A DNA stretch of 24,015 nucleotides from Candidatus Cloacimonadota bacterium. GTDB taxonomy: Bacteria; Cloacimonadota; Cloacimonadia; Cloacimonadales; TCS61. The stretch's first letter is position 1, and every line of letters starts with the position of its first letter. This document shows positions 15,495 through 22,286 of this stretch, piece by piece. The notes beneath the pieces were generated by a model. The model was given only the letters and a program-made list of their open reading frames with translations. It was not told where the DNA came from and ran no database searches. Both the position numbers and the translations under genes were made by a program. The DNA is taken from contig JAOZPK010000019.1 of assembly GCA_029932755.1 (NCBI GenBank), positions 1 through 24,015 on the forward strand, read 5' to 3'.

Positions 15495-17482
15495 TTGGCA
15501 CCTCCCTCAGATAAAGACTTTTGAACAAAATTATTCAGTTCCCTTAAAGGGATATTTCCCAGAGCTATCGGTCTTAAATTTCCCATGATCCATTTCTCTG
15601 CTGCTTTAGGATTTTTTGATTTATTAATTTTGGAAAACATTGACTGTAAACTGCTCACATTCTTCAGAATTGCTTCTTTCTTATATCCTTCAAATTCTAT
15701 CGAGTTAAGAACTGATTCAAATTCCATTTGGGAATACAAGTAAATCACCGGTAAGATAGATTTAATAATATCAAAAGAGAGTTTTTTTTCTATAATAAAT
15801 TTGAACATATCGTAAACTTTTGTATAGGGGAAGGGAACATCCGGGATTAATTGTCCCTCGATATGTTTTAACATATGAGCAAAAGTCGTTGCAATATATT
15901 TTGGTTTAATCTTAAAATCAATGTTTATTCGCTCGATCTCAGGTACAAGGTTATTCCTGAGAATATAATGATAACAATCATCTGGAACCTGCCATTTTTT
16001 TAATTGTTTCAATCTTTTAAATAAATCAACAGGAAGCTTTTTTCTCAGCTTTTCAATATATTCATCTTCAATTGGAATTGGTGCAGAATCAGTGTCGGGA
16101 TACATTCTGTCTGCACCGGGAAGAACACGTTCAAAAATTGTAGTTCCATCTTTCAAAGCTTTACGAGTTTCATTTGGGACACCCTCGAAAGCTATTCTGC
16201 AACGTTCTTCTATCGTTTCACAAGCAGTTTGCACATCTTCCTGCAAAGCCCAAAAGACTATCTGAGCATCATTTGCCTTGCTTTTAAGCAACTTTGCGCG
16301 CTGTTTTAAAAGTGAGTCGCTAAACACAGGATTCATATCTTCCGAATGTATAAAATTTGGTTTTTCAAGACAGGCTATTACTTTGAGTCTTCCTTCAAGT
16401 TCATCTGCAAATGTTTTTCCAGGTTGAAGAAAATGTGATAAAATCCCTTTGAAATCCGGAAGATTACAGGTAATTAATTTCCAGCCATTATTCATTGCTT
16501 CCTTTATCGGTGTATATCCAATATCAGAAATATCGAAATCTACATCTCTAAATATTGGTTTCCACTTCGTTGCATCTGGTATACGTTTATTCAATTTGTT
16601 TTTAATGATTAGAAGTGCTTTTTGACGAAAAGCCTCAATATGAGTAAGTTCCGGTATCCATTTATTATGCGAAACTCCTTTGATCTCAACTCGAGTTCCA
16701 CCTGTTATGCTCACGTTCACATCTTCTCTTCCGGCACCAATACCAACACGAACTTTTCCGGAACTTCTATTTAGGAAACGAATATACTGTGCAGCTTCCA
16801 AAACTTCATCTGGTGTTTTCATATCGGGATAAGTTACAGTTTCTATTAGTGGAATTCCCAATCTATCTGTCTGATAGATTCTTTCATGACCAATATCAGA
16901 GACTTCCCTACACGAATCTTCCTCAATACTTAATTGGATTATTCTGATTTTCTTTTTCATAAGAGGAATAACTCCCTCAATACCGATAATTGCAGTTCGT
17001 TGAAAACCAGTAGGAATACTTCCATCGAGATATTGTTTACGCGTAACATGCAATTCACCAACTATATTAAGTTTTAATTGAAGTGCAATTTGAACTGCAT
17101 AATCAACAGCTTCTTGATTAATAGGAAAGGGGGGAGTGTCGTCAACATCATAGGTGCAGGTTGTTTCATTTTTAATTCGGTAAATGATGTTTTTTCTGGT
17201 GCGGAATTCCATTAAAGCCGTTCCATCATAAGTTCCCATTTCAGATAGGGTCGGACGCATATGGCGGATAAGTTCTGCATCGTAATCATCGAAATCGCTA
17301 TATAATCCAGCAGGACATCGGCAAAACAATTTTTCTTTTGTCTCGAGTTGTTGATGAACTTCTAAACCGCTCATAAAACCAAGCTTTTTATAGGTTGTTA
17401 ATGGAGTTTTTTTTCTGGGAGTGTAACCTATATTTGCTTTAGTTATCTTGAAGTTTTTTTCTGCTTTAAAATCTTTACTCAT
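15491..17482 (-). CDS. gatE: Archaeal-type Glu-tRNA(Gln) amidotransferase, subunit E (GatB-like kinase/transamidase)
   Basis: A 663-residue GatE, which phosphorylates Glu-tRNA(Gln) and amidates it with ammonia from GatD. The cradle domain opens with GLEVHQQLETKEKLFC (39-54); next come RKQYLDGSIPTGFQRT (about 148-163), SIEEDSCREV (185-194), YPDMKTPDEVLEAAQYIR (about 218-235) and GAGREDVNVSITGGTRVEIK (about 249-268). A domain of about 110 residues after 310 (GKTFADELEGRL, then a 'RAKLLKSKANDAQIVFWA' helix) matches the AspRS-like GAD insertion that distinguishes GatE from GatB. LPGADRMYPDTDSAPI (about 454-469) and a helical YqeY-like tail follow. I start at the ATG at 17482, which has GGGAAG six bases before it; a TTG ten codons upstream is open but lacks a ribosome site. 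It overlaps gatD by four bases, so the pair is co-translated. Confidence 0.94.
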   Translation of the reverse strand: MSKDFKAEKNFKITKANIGYTPRKKTPLTTYKKLGFMSGLEVHQQLETKEKLFCRCPAGLYSDFDDYDAELIRHMRPTLSEMGTYDGTALMEFRTRKNIIYRIKNETTCTYDVDDTPPFPINQEAVDYAVQIALQLKLNIVGELHVTRKQYLDGSIPTGFQRTAIIGIEGVIPLMKKKIRIIQLSIEEDSCREVSDIGHERIYQTDRLGIPLIETVTYPDMKTPDEVLEAAQYIRFLNRSSGKVRVGIGAGREDVNVSITGGTRVEIKGVSHNKWIPELTHIEAFRQKALLIIKNKLNKRIPDATKWKPIFRDVDFDISDIGYTPIKEAMNNGWKLITCNLPDFKGILSHFLQPGKTFADELEGRLKVIACLEKPNFIHSEDMNPVFSDSLLKQRAKLLKSKANDAQIVFWALQEDVQTACETIEERCRIAFEGVPNETRKALKDGTTIFERVLPGADRMYPDTDSAPIPIEDEYIEKLRKKLPVDLFKRLKQLKKWQVPDDCYHYILRNNLVPEIERINIDFKIKPKYIATTFAHMLKHIEGQLIPDVPFPYTKVYDMFKFIIEKKLSFDIIKSILPVIYLYSQMEFESVLNSIEFEGYKKEAILKNVSSLQSMFSKINKSKNPKAAEKWIMGNLRPIALGNIPLRELNNFVQKSLSEGGAK

Positions 17483-17488
17483 TCTATT

Positions 17489-17494
17489 CTTCCC
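17489..17494 (-). promoter_or_regulatory. Ribosome binding site deciding the gatE start
   Basis: GGGAAG on the - strand with six bases to the ATG at 17482. The longer open frame from the TTG at 17512 would place this site inside the coding region and has no site of its own. Confidence 0.6.
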
Positions 17495-17534
17495 AAATAC
17501 TTTTTTTAGCAAATTCGAAAAAGGGAAGACGATG

Positions 17535-17540
17535 TGTCAA
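17535..17540 (-). promoter_or_regulatory. Possible -35 box upstream of gatE
   Basis: A perfect TTGACA on the - strand in the 105 bases between the DUF212 gene and the gatE ATG. The -10 partner is poor (GAATTT at an 18-base spacing). Its position would give a leader of roughly 25-30 bases. Confidence 0.22.
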
Positions 17541-17587
17541 TAATATTAATGGATATCTAAAAAATAGTTTAGTACACTAAGTAAAGG

Positions 17588-18034
17588 TTAGCACATTAGA
17601 AATGCTACAATAATACCAAGAATAGCACCACCAAACACTTCCAATGGTGTATGACCTAATAATTCTTTCAGGTTTTCTTCGATGATTGTATAACCTTCAC
17701 GTTTTTTAATGTTGTTAACTATTTTATTTAAAACTGAAGCTTGTTTCCCTGCTGCACGCCGAACTCCGGTTGCATCATACATTACAACAACAGCAAATAC
17801 AACACTGATAGCAAAGAACGATGATTGGATTCCTTCTTTAATGCCGATTGTTGTTGCTAATGAAACTACTGAAGAGGTATGAGAACTTGGCATACTACCA
17901 GTATCCAGGAATTTACGGAAATTCAATCTTCTTTCAGTAAAAAGACTGATGATCACTTTTAATGTTTGTGCTGTGAATAATGCAACAAAGACAACATCAA
18001 AAATCTTATTTCCAACAATTATTCCATTTTCCAT
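17588..18034 (-). CDS. DUF212 (YuiD-type) PAP2-related membrane protein
   Basis: A 148-residue membrane protein of the DUF212 family, related to the PAP2/vanadium haloperoxidase fold. Signature segments: GSMPSSHTSSVVSLATTIGI (about 46-65), VVVMYDATGVRRAAGKQASVLN (about 81-102), and LKELLGHTPLEVFGGAILG (about 122-140). About four hydrophobic segments are visible. The SH of PSSH, the GVRR and the GHTP are the likely phosphate-binding positions, which would fit a phosphatase or phospholipid/polyprenyl-pyrophosphate role, but no bacterial member has a role I can state with certainty. GGGAG lies seven bases before the ATG, and a TTGACA box with a TATTTT partner lies upstream, so it probably has its own promoter. 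Length matches the family. Confidence 0.88.
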   Translation of the reverse strand: MENGIIVGNKIFDVVFVALFTAQTLKVIISLFTERRLNFRKFLDTGSMPSSHTSSVVSLATTIGIKEGIQSSFFAISVVFAVVVMYDATGVRRAAGKQASVLNKIVNNIKKREGYTIIEENLKELLGHTPLEVFGGAILGIIVAFLMC

Positions 18035-18058
18035 TAATTACTCCCACTAATGATTGCA

Positions 18059-18088
18059 AAAATATCCTGCAATTATTTTTGATGTCAA
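18059..18088 (-). promoter_or_regulatory. Sigma70-type promoter candidate for the DUF212 gene
   Basis: On the - strand TTGACA (18088-18083) is followed after 18 bases by TATTTT (18064-18059), or after 16 bases by GATATT. The predicted transcript would start near 18052, just before the GGGAG ribosome site. A small inverted repeat (ATTGCA and TGCAAT with a nine-base loop) overlaps the spacer and the -10 region and could bind a regulator. Confidence 0.4.
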
Positions 18089-18146
18089 ATATAATATTTC
18101 CTGCTTTAAACTAGATACTCTGTTAAACAGATCAATTACAATTCTA

Positions 18147-18326
18147 TCAGCTTTGCAATACCCCGATTAATATAATAGCAATAACTGATATAATAAAACC
18201 AATTGTGATAATAAGCCCTGCTAAAGACATTTTAAGCACAGTGCCGCAGTATTGGCAACGTTTTGCTTTTGAACTTACCATTTTGCCGCAATTCCTGCAT
18301 CTGATCTGTTTAACTTTATTACTCAA
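18147..18326 (-). CDS. Small zinc-ribbon membrane protein (59 aa, TTG start)
   Basis: A 59-residue open frame. Residues 10-13 and 24-27 are two CxxC knuckles (CRNC and CQYC, each followed by G) with 10 residues between them, a compact zinc ribbon. Residues 36-56 are one long hydrophobic helix (LAGLIITIGFIISVIAIILI), ending GVLQS. The basic stretch between (SSKAKR) and K32 would keep the ribbon in the cytoplasm. The only usable start is TTG at 18326: AGGGGA sits four bases before it, an in-frame TAA lies a few codons upstream, and the first internal ATG would remove one knuckle. It lies 41 bases after the CHI-like gene and before the DUF212 gene, all on the - strand. Function is unknown; similar ribbon-plus-helix proteins are common and often poorly annotated. 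Confidence 0.7.
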   Translation of the reverse strand: MSNKVKQIRCRNCGKMVSSKAKRCQYCGTVLKMSLAGLIITIGFIISVIAIILIGVLQS

Positions 18327-18330
18327 ATAT

Positions 18331-18336
18331 TCCCCT
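18331..18336 (-). promoter_or_regulatory. Ribosome binding site deciding the TTG start of the zinc-ribbon gene
   Basis: AGGGGA on the - strand, four bases before the TTG at 18326. No ATG or GTG is available upstream before an in-frame TAA, so this site is the main support for the unusual start. Confidence 0.55.
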
Positions 18337-18367
18337 ATTCTTAATTAAATGAAAGAAATTAAATTAT

Positions 18368-18922
18368 CTACATTCCCAACATTGCTTTTTTTAGTTTTGG
18401 AAGTTCAGTTTGCTCTCCCAACCAGATAGAATAAACTGCTTTTCTAAATTCTATTCCAGGAATTGTTCCCTTTAATTCATTATTCATATAAACAGAAGTC
18501 CCAACTTCCGGAACATAAATAATATCATACACTTCATCTTTTAATGCATCTTTTGTGAAATAGGAATTGAAAGTTTTTATTTCTTCTTGCAAGTTGGAGA
18601 TGTCGCTTTTACCAAATCCGGTATTCCATGCTTCGATAAGTTTCTCCGGAGCAACTGCTTTATAAATGAAGTGCATTTTAACAGCGATTGGCTTGTCAGC
18701 TTCGATGATAGATTTTGCATCACTTTCTTTTTCCATTAAGTATAAAGCACAGGCATAAACCTTGATAATAACTTTCTTACGCAGTCCTGCTCCATTAATA
18801 GTTAGCTCATTATCACCTGCTTTCATTTTATCTGGTAGAACTTTTCCACCAATCTTAAGGCTCCAGGCAATTGAAGTGAAGACAAAAGTCATAATAAAAA
18901 TAATCAAAAATGTTTTTTTCAT
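18368..18922 (-). CDS. Exported chalcone-isomerase-like protein
   Basis: A 184-residue protein with a signal peptide (KK, hydrophobic core, AWS before LKIGG; cleavage near 21) and a chalcone-isomerase-like domain. Family features are GGKVLPDKM near the mature start, LTINGAGLRKKVIIKVYACALYL (about 43-65, the conserved strand 'G-G-RKK-KVYA-LY'), the helix-rich middle, and GTIPGIEFRKAVYSIWLGE (about 152-170). Bacterial members of this fold are not flavonoid enzymes as a rule; they are exported proteins of unknown, possibly fatty-acid-binding, role. A clean GGGGAG lies six bases before the ATG. It is followed at 41 bases by the small zinc-ribbon gene. The domain call is firm; the function is not. 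Confidence 0.82.
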   Translation of the reverse strand: MKKTFLIIFIMTFVFTSIAWSLKIGGKVLPDKMKAGDNELTINGAGLRKKVIIKVYACALYLMEKESDAKSIIEADKPIAVKMHFIYKAVAPEKLIEAWNTGFGKSDISNLQEEIKTFNSYFTKDALKDEVYDIIYVPEVGTSVYMNNELKGTIPGIEFRKAVYSIWLGEQTELPKLKKAMLGM

Positions 18923-19018
18923 TTCTTACTCCCCTTTTTATAAATTTTATAAAACACAGCGAATATTTGAATTTTACAAAATAATGGCAAGGAATTTAAA
19001 GTAGTTTATATTTTTTAA

Positions 19019-20329
19019 CTATTTATTAGAATTGAATTCAATTATCTTTTTTTGATAATATTTTGCTTTTTCGATTAATTCTTTTTCATCAATATTAATT
19101 AACTGTCTGTCTTTCATTACCATCTTCCCATTTATGATAACATCTTTTATCTGCTCTGAAGTTAGTGAATAAACCAGATGAGAATATGGATCATACATTG
19201 GCTGCGCTTCTATGTTGTTTATATCAATCAGAATAATATCAGCTTTTTTACCAACTTCAATTGAACCGATCCAATCACTTTTGTTCAAAGCTTTTGCTCC
19301 ACCAATTGTTGCAATTTGTATTATCTCTTTTGCAGGTAAAATAGTAGGATCATCATTCAAAGCTTTTTGTAATTTTGCTATTAAACTGATTTCCTGCAAA
19401 AAACTCAGATTATTATTGGCAGCAACACCATCCGTACCGATGCTTAAGTTTATACCATGTTCCATGTAGCTTTTAAAAGAAGTAATACCGGAAGCTAATT
19501 TAAGGTTACTGCTTGTATTTATAGCTATCGAGACATTATTTTCAGCAAGGATCTTTTGCTCATTTTCATCCAACCAAATGGCATGAGCAACAACAACATC
19601 TCCTTCAAAAAAGCCTATGGAATCCAGATATTCAACAGGCCGTAAACCAGTTTTCTTGATGCAACCTTCTACTTCTTGTTTAGTTTCGGAAATATGGATA
19701 TGAAGTAAAATTCCCAACTCAAATGCCAGATTTTTTGCTTTGATAAGATTTTCTTTCCCACAAGTATAAATAGCATGAGGAGCAACTGCGAAATCAAGGA
19801 GTTCACTTTTCATATATTTATCATGCATTTTTCTAATATAGGAAAATATCTCATCTGCATTCTTGTAGTTAGCAACTGGTAAATCCAGAACACCTTCGCC
19901 TATGATCGCTCGAATACCAATTCTTTCGGCTGACTTAGCAGTTTGATCTCCGAAGAAATACATATCACTAAAAGTGGTTATCCCATTTTTTATCATTTCA
20001 GCACATCCATGTAAAGCAGCATCTTCAACAAATTCTGCAGATAGGAACTTTCCTTCCACCGGCCAGATGTGTTTTGATAACCATTCCTGCAAAGGAAGAT
20101 CATCTGCCAGACCTTTAAAATAGCTCATTGCTACATGGGAGTGGGTATTCACAAATCCGGGTATCACGATCTTATCCGTTGCATCTGTGATTTGTTTTGC
20201 ATTATATTTGTGTTCTAATTCTTTGCCAATTTCCAGAATTTTGCCATTATAAATTGCAATGCTGTTTATTGTTGGTTTTTTTCCAAATTCTAAAATTAGT
20301 CCATTTTTGATTAAAATATCGATTTTCAT
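19019..20329 (-). CDS. mtaD: 5-methylthioadenosine/S-adenosylhomocysteine deaminase (amidohydrolase)
   Basis: A 436-residue cytoplasmic amidohydrolase of the MtaD/SsnA/TrzN group. Metal ligands appear in order: H63 and H65 in NTHSHVAMSYFKG, H212 in HIHISE with E215, H249 in VAHAIWL, and D300 in SIGTDGVAANN. The SHVAMSYFKGLADDLPLQEWL segment is typical of the MTA/SAH deaminases, which turn methylthioadenosine or S-adenosylhomocysteine into the inosine analogues. I start at the ATG at 20329: it overlaps the preceding TGA in ATGA and has GAGGAAAAG before it, whereas the ATG five codons upstream lies deeper inside the acetyltransferase gene. Substrate preference between MTA, SAH and related adenosines cannot be fixed by motif alone. 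It is the last gene of the coupled - strand set. Confidence 0.88.
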   Translation of the reverse strand: MKIDILIKNGLILEFGKKPTINSIAIYNGKILEIGKELEHKYNAKQITDATDKIVIPGFVNTHSHVAMSYFKGLADDLPLQEWLSKHIWPVEGKFLSAEFVEDAALHGCAEMIKNGITTFSDMYFFGDQTAKSAERIGIRAIIGEGVLDLPVANYKNADEIFSYIRKMHDKYMKSELLDFAVAPHAIYTCGKENLIKAKNLAFELGILLHIHISETKQEVEGCIKKTGLRPVEYLDSIGFFEGDVVVAHAIWLDENEQKILAENNVSIAINTSSNLKLASGITSFKSYMEHGINLSIGTDGVAANNNLSFLQEISLIAKLQKALNDDPTILPAKEIIQIATIGGAKALNKSDWIGSIEVGKKADIILIDINNIEAQPMYDPYSHLVYSLTSEQIKDVIINGKMVMKDRQLINIDEKELIEKAKYYQKKIIEFNSNK

Positions 20330-20763
20330 CTTTTCCTCATCCAATAATGTTTGATCTCACCAAATAATATTTCACCTTGTTGGTAAATCTCGTATCCATG
20401 TTTTTCATAAAGTGAAACAGCATTTTTGCGTGCTTTAAGAATAATTTCTCTGGCTCCGTTTTCTGTCAATTCTTCTTCTAAAGCTTTTAAAATCCTTAAG
20501 CCGACTCCTTGCCCTTGAAAGCTCTCATCTACTGCCATATAGCGAATCTGTGCTTCTATTGAGGAATTAAAATGCCCACGACCGCAGCCAATTACCTTAT
20601 CGCCTATAATTGCCATAATATGAATGCTTTCTTCATCCATTTCATCTTGTTCACTTCCTTTTGGTTGAGACCATGGTTTTCGCAATATTCGCCAGCGCAA
20701 ATTATAATATTTTTCAAATTCCTGTTTTGTTTCAGGTTTTCTTATTTCAATGTTGGATCTCAA
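20326..20763 (-). CDS. GNAT-family N-acetyltransferase
   Basis: A 145-residue single-domain GNAT acetyltransferase using acetyl-CoA. Motif A is seen in IRYMAVDESFQGQGVGLRIL (about 73-92), with the Q-G-Q-G-V-G pyrophosphate-binding loop, and the C-terminal strand region in SLYEKHGYEIYQQGEIL (about 117-133). The N-terminal part (LRWRILRKPWSQPKGSEQDE, about 22-41) matches the ElaA/YjbC-like side of the superfamily; the substrate is unknown. The start is TTG at 20763, with AGGA seven bases upstream, and lies 17 bases inside the end of the L,D-transpeptidase gene, a further sign of translational coupling. Its TGA overlaps the mtaD start. Confidence 0.88.
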   Translation of the reverse strand: MRSNIEIRKPETKQEFEKYYNLRWRILRKPWSQPKGSEQDEMDEESIHIMAIIGDKVIGCGRGHFNSSIEAQIRYMAVDESFQGQGVGLRILKALEEELTENGAREIILKARKNAVSLYEKHGYEIYQQGEILFGEIKHYWMRKR

Positions 20764-21307
20764 TTTTAGTTCCTACCTTTATTATCTTGTAAATTTCATT
20801 AATATCAGAATTTTTCAATGAAATGCAGCCAAGAGTCCAATTATATTTTTCATCGATCATATTGTCAAAACCTTCAGGAACTCCATGAATTCCAATCTTT
20901 CCACCGATTGTTGCACTTTTAGAAATTAAACCATTTGATTTTGCTGAATTATGTTTCTTCCATGAATCTTCTGTTGGATAATCAATCCAAATGAACTTTG
21001 ACCAGCTTTTATGTGGATAAAGTGCACGAACTTTAAAAAAACCTTCGGGAGTGCAACTGTCACCTTGTCGTAATTTATCATCAGTAGGATTTGAACCGAA
21101 CACAACAGGATAGCTTTTTATTTTTTCATTATTGTATAGCACTGTTAGCTTGTGTTCAGATTTTTCTATTAATATTGAAATGCTATCTTTATTAATGTTT
21201 TCAATTAATTCTGAAATGTGCTTCTCGTAATTTAGAAATTCATTTTGAGAGAAAAGGATTGAAGCAAGCAGTAATAGAATTACGCATAATACTAATTTAC
21301 TACGCAT
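20747..21307 (-). CDS. L,D-transpeptidase (YkuD domain), exported
   Basis: A 186-residue exported YkuD-domain protein. A signal peptide (MRSK, hydrophobic core, LFSQN; cleavage near 20) leads to the catalytic domain from about 43. The active-site motif is IGIHGVPEGF (138-147) with H141, then TLGCISLKN (158-166) with the nucleophile C161, the usual HG-x-SxGC arrangement (T replaces S). The early part, SYPVVFGSNPTDDK (about 65-78) and TPEGFFKVRAL, is also typical. It would form 3-3 or lipoprotein cross-links, or hydrolyse them, in the periplasm. Domain architecture is minimal: no LysM or PG-binding domain is seen. It starts 7 bases after the HgdB-like gene with AAGGA close to the ATG. It is strong evidence that the organism makes peptidoglycan. 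Confidence 0.9.
   Translation of the reverse strand: MRSKLVLCVILLLLASILFSQNEFLNYEKHISELIENINKDSISILIEKSEHKLTVLYNNEKIKSYPVVFGSNPTDDKLRQGDSCTPEGFFKVRALYPHKSWSKFIWIDYPTEDSWKKHNSAKSNGLISKSATIGGKIGIHGVPEGFDNMIDEKYNWTLGCISLKNSDINEIYKIIKVGTKIEIQH
20771..20774 (-). promoter_or_regulatory. Ribosome binding site deciding the TTG start of the acetyltransferase
   Basis: AGGA within TAGGAAC on the - strand, seven bases before the TTG at 20763 and inside the coding end of the L,D-transpeptidase gene. No ATG or GTG with a comparable site was seen near it. Confidence 0.5.
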
Positions 21308-21314
21308 AAATCCT

Positions 21315-22286
21315 TTAATATTTCAACATATCCAGGAAACTTTCGATCCTGAGTTTTGTACGTGCATCCAATTCACCCGGTTGATCACCTTCTATTGTAA
21401 GAACAGGAATATCTATGTATTTTTTTATGAGAATATTGTCGATTTGACGGTGACAGAATGATTGTGAATAGCTGATCACTGCATCGAGTTTGCGGTTAGT
21501 TATCTCGGTTTGAATGTCTTTTAATCTATTAAAGATCGTGTATGGATAAGTGTAATGTAGGTACTGATCAATAATATCTTTTTCCAAATACGGCATACTG
21601 AATTGCCGTTGGATTTCATTGAAAACAATATTTACATTATGTTCCAAAAGAAAGTCATAAAGATCTGTAATGATGGGGGGAACACCCAGAAATCCAAATC
21701 GGAAATCGGTTTTGATAGGTTCTCTTTCTTCTGCTTCCAAAATGAATTCATCCAGTCTTCTTTCAAAATCATCAGGATTACCGTTAAAATCAGATGAATT
21801 CACAAGCCAAAGGTGATTTTCCAATCCGGTAACTTTGTTTTCCTCAAAAGTAAGATTATCAAGTCGGATTAATTTCTTCCTGATATTATCAAGCCACACC
21901 TTTACTTCCAAAACTTGAGAATGCTTTACCTTGAAATATTGTTCCAGTTTTTCGATCTCAACTGCAAGTTTCTTCCTATCTTTATTATGAGGAAAAGAAA
22001 AAGAAATGACTTCAATGTTTTTATCAACAAGTGTAGACATAAGTGAATGGGTGTTAGAACAGTCTCCCTCTACCACACCAATCACAGCATCCATCCCGGA
22101 AGAAAGGGCAACACTATACATTCCTTTTATCCAACTGCAAATATTTCGTGGGTAGCCATCAAACTCTGCTTGTTCTACAAAATCTGCAGCATTTCCAGTC
22201 ACGAAAATATTATTCATATCTATTGGTATGTGCCCGGCAGCAAATACAACTTCAACAGGGAAAGAGGTAGTAAAACCTATCTTCAT
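21315..22286 (-). CDS. HgdB-like 2-hydroxyacyl-CoA dehydratase component, lone copy
   Basis: A 323-residue protein of the BcrC/BadD/HgdB family (component D of 2-hydroxyacyl-CoA dehydratases and benzoyl-CoA reductases). The three conserved cysteines for a [4Fe-4S] cluster are at C50 (RNICSWIKG), C76 (VEGDCSNTH) and C278 (SQSFCHRQID). The N-terminal TSFPVEVVFAAGHIPI (about 7-22) is the typical opening of the fold, and TIEGDQPGELDARTKLRIESF (about 297-317) the typical end. It is somewhat short, and neither a partner subunit (HgdA/BcrB type) nor the ATP-dependent activator (HgdC type) is seen in the window. It overlaps the ABC-F gene by ATGA. Lone members of the family often have no known substrate, so I do not assign one. 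Confidence 0.8.
   Translation of the reverse strand: MKIGFTTSFPVEVVFAAGHIPIDMNNIFVTGNAADFVEQAEFDGYPRNICSWIKGMYSVALSSGMDAVIGVVEGDCSNTHSLMSTLVDKNIEVISFSFPHNKDRKKLAVEIEKLEQYFKVKHSQVLEVKVWLDNIRKKLIRLDNLTFEENKVTGLENHLWLVNSSDFNGNPDDFERRLDEFILEAEEREPIKTDFRFGFLGVPPIITDLYDFLLEHNVNIVFNEIQRQFSMPYLEKDIIDQYLHYTYPYTIFNRLKDIQTEITNRKLDAVISYSQSFCHRQIDNILIKKYIDIPVLTIEGDQPGELDARTKLRIESFLDMLKY

Noticed and set aside
15491..17512. Starting gatE at the TTG at 17512
   Set aside because: The ATG at 17482 has a well-spaced GGGAAG site; the TTG has none.
17540..17587. A small palindrome (TTAGTGTACTAA) followed by CTATTTTTT after the DUF212 gene, as a terminator
   Set aside because: The stem is only four to five AT-rich pairs with a minimal loop; too weak to claim.
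18923..19018. A promoter for the CHI-like gene in the gap after mtaD
   Set aside because: TTGCCA and TATAAA-like hexamers occur, but no pair has acceptable spacing.
19000..19025. A TAGTT/AACTA pairing after mtaD, as a terminator
   Set aside because: Five AT pairs around a ten-base loop; no GC clamp, so chance is as likely.
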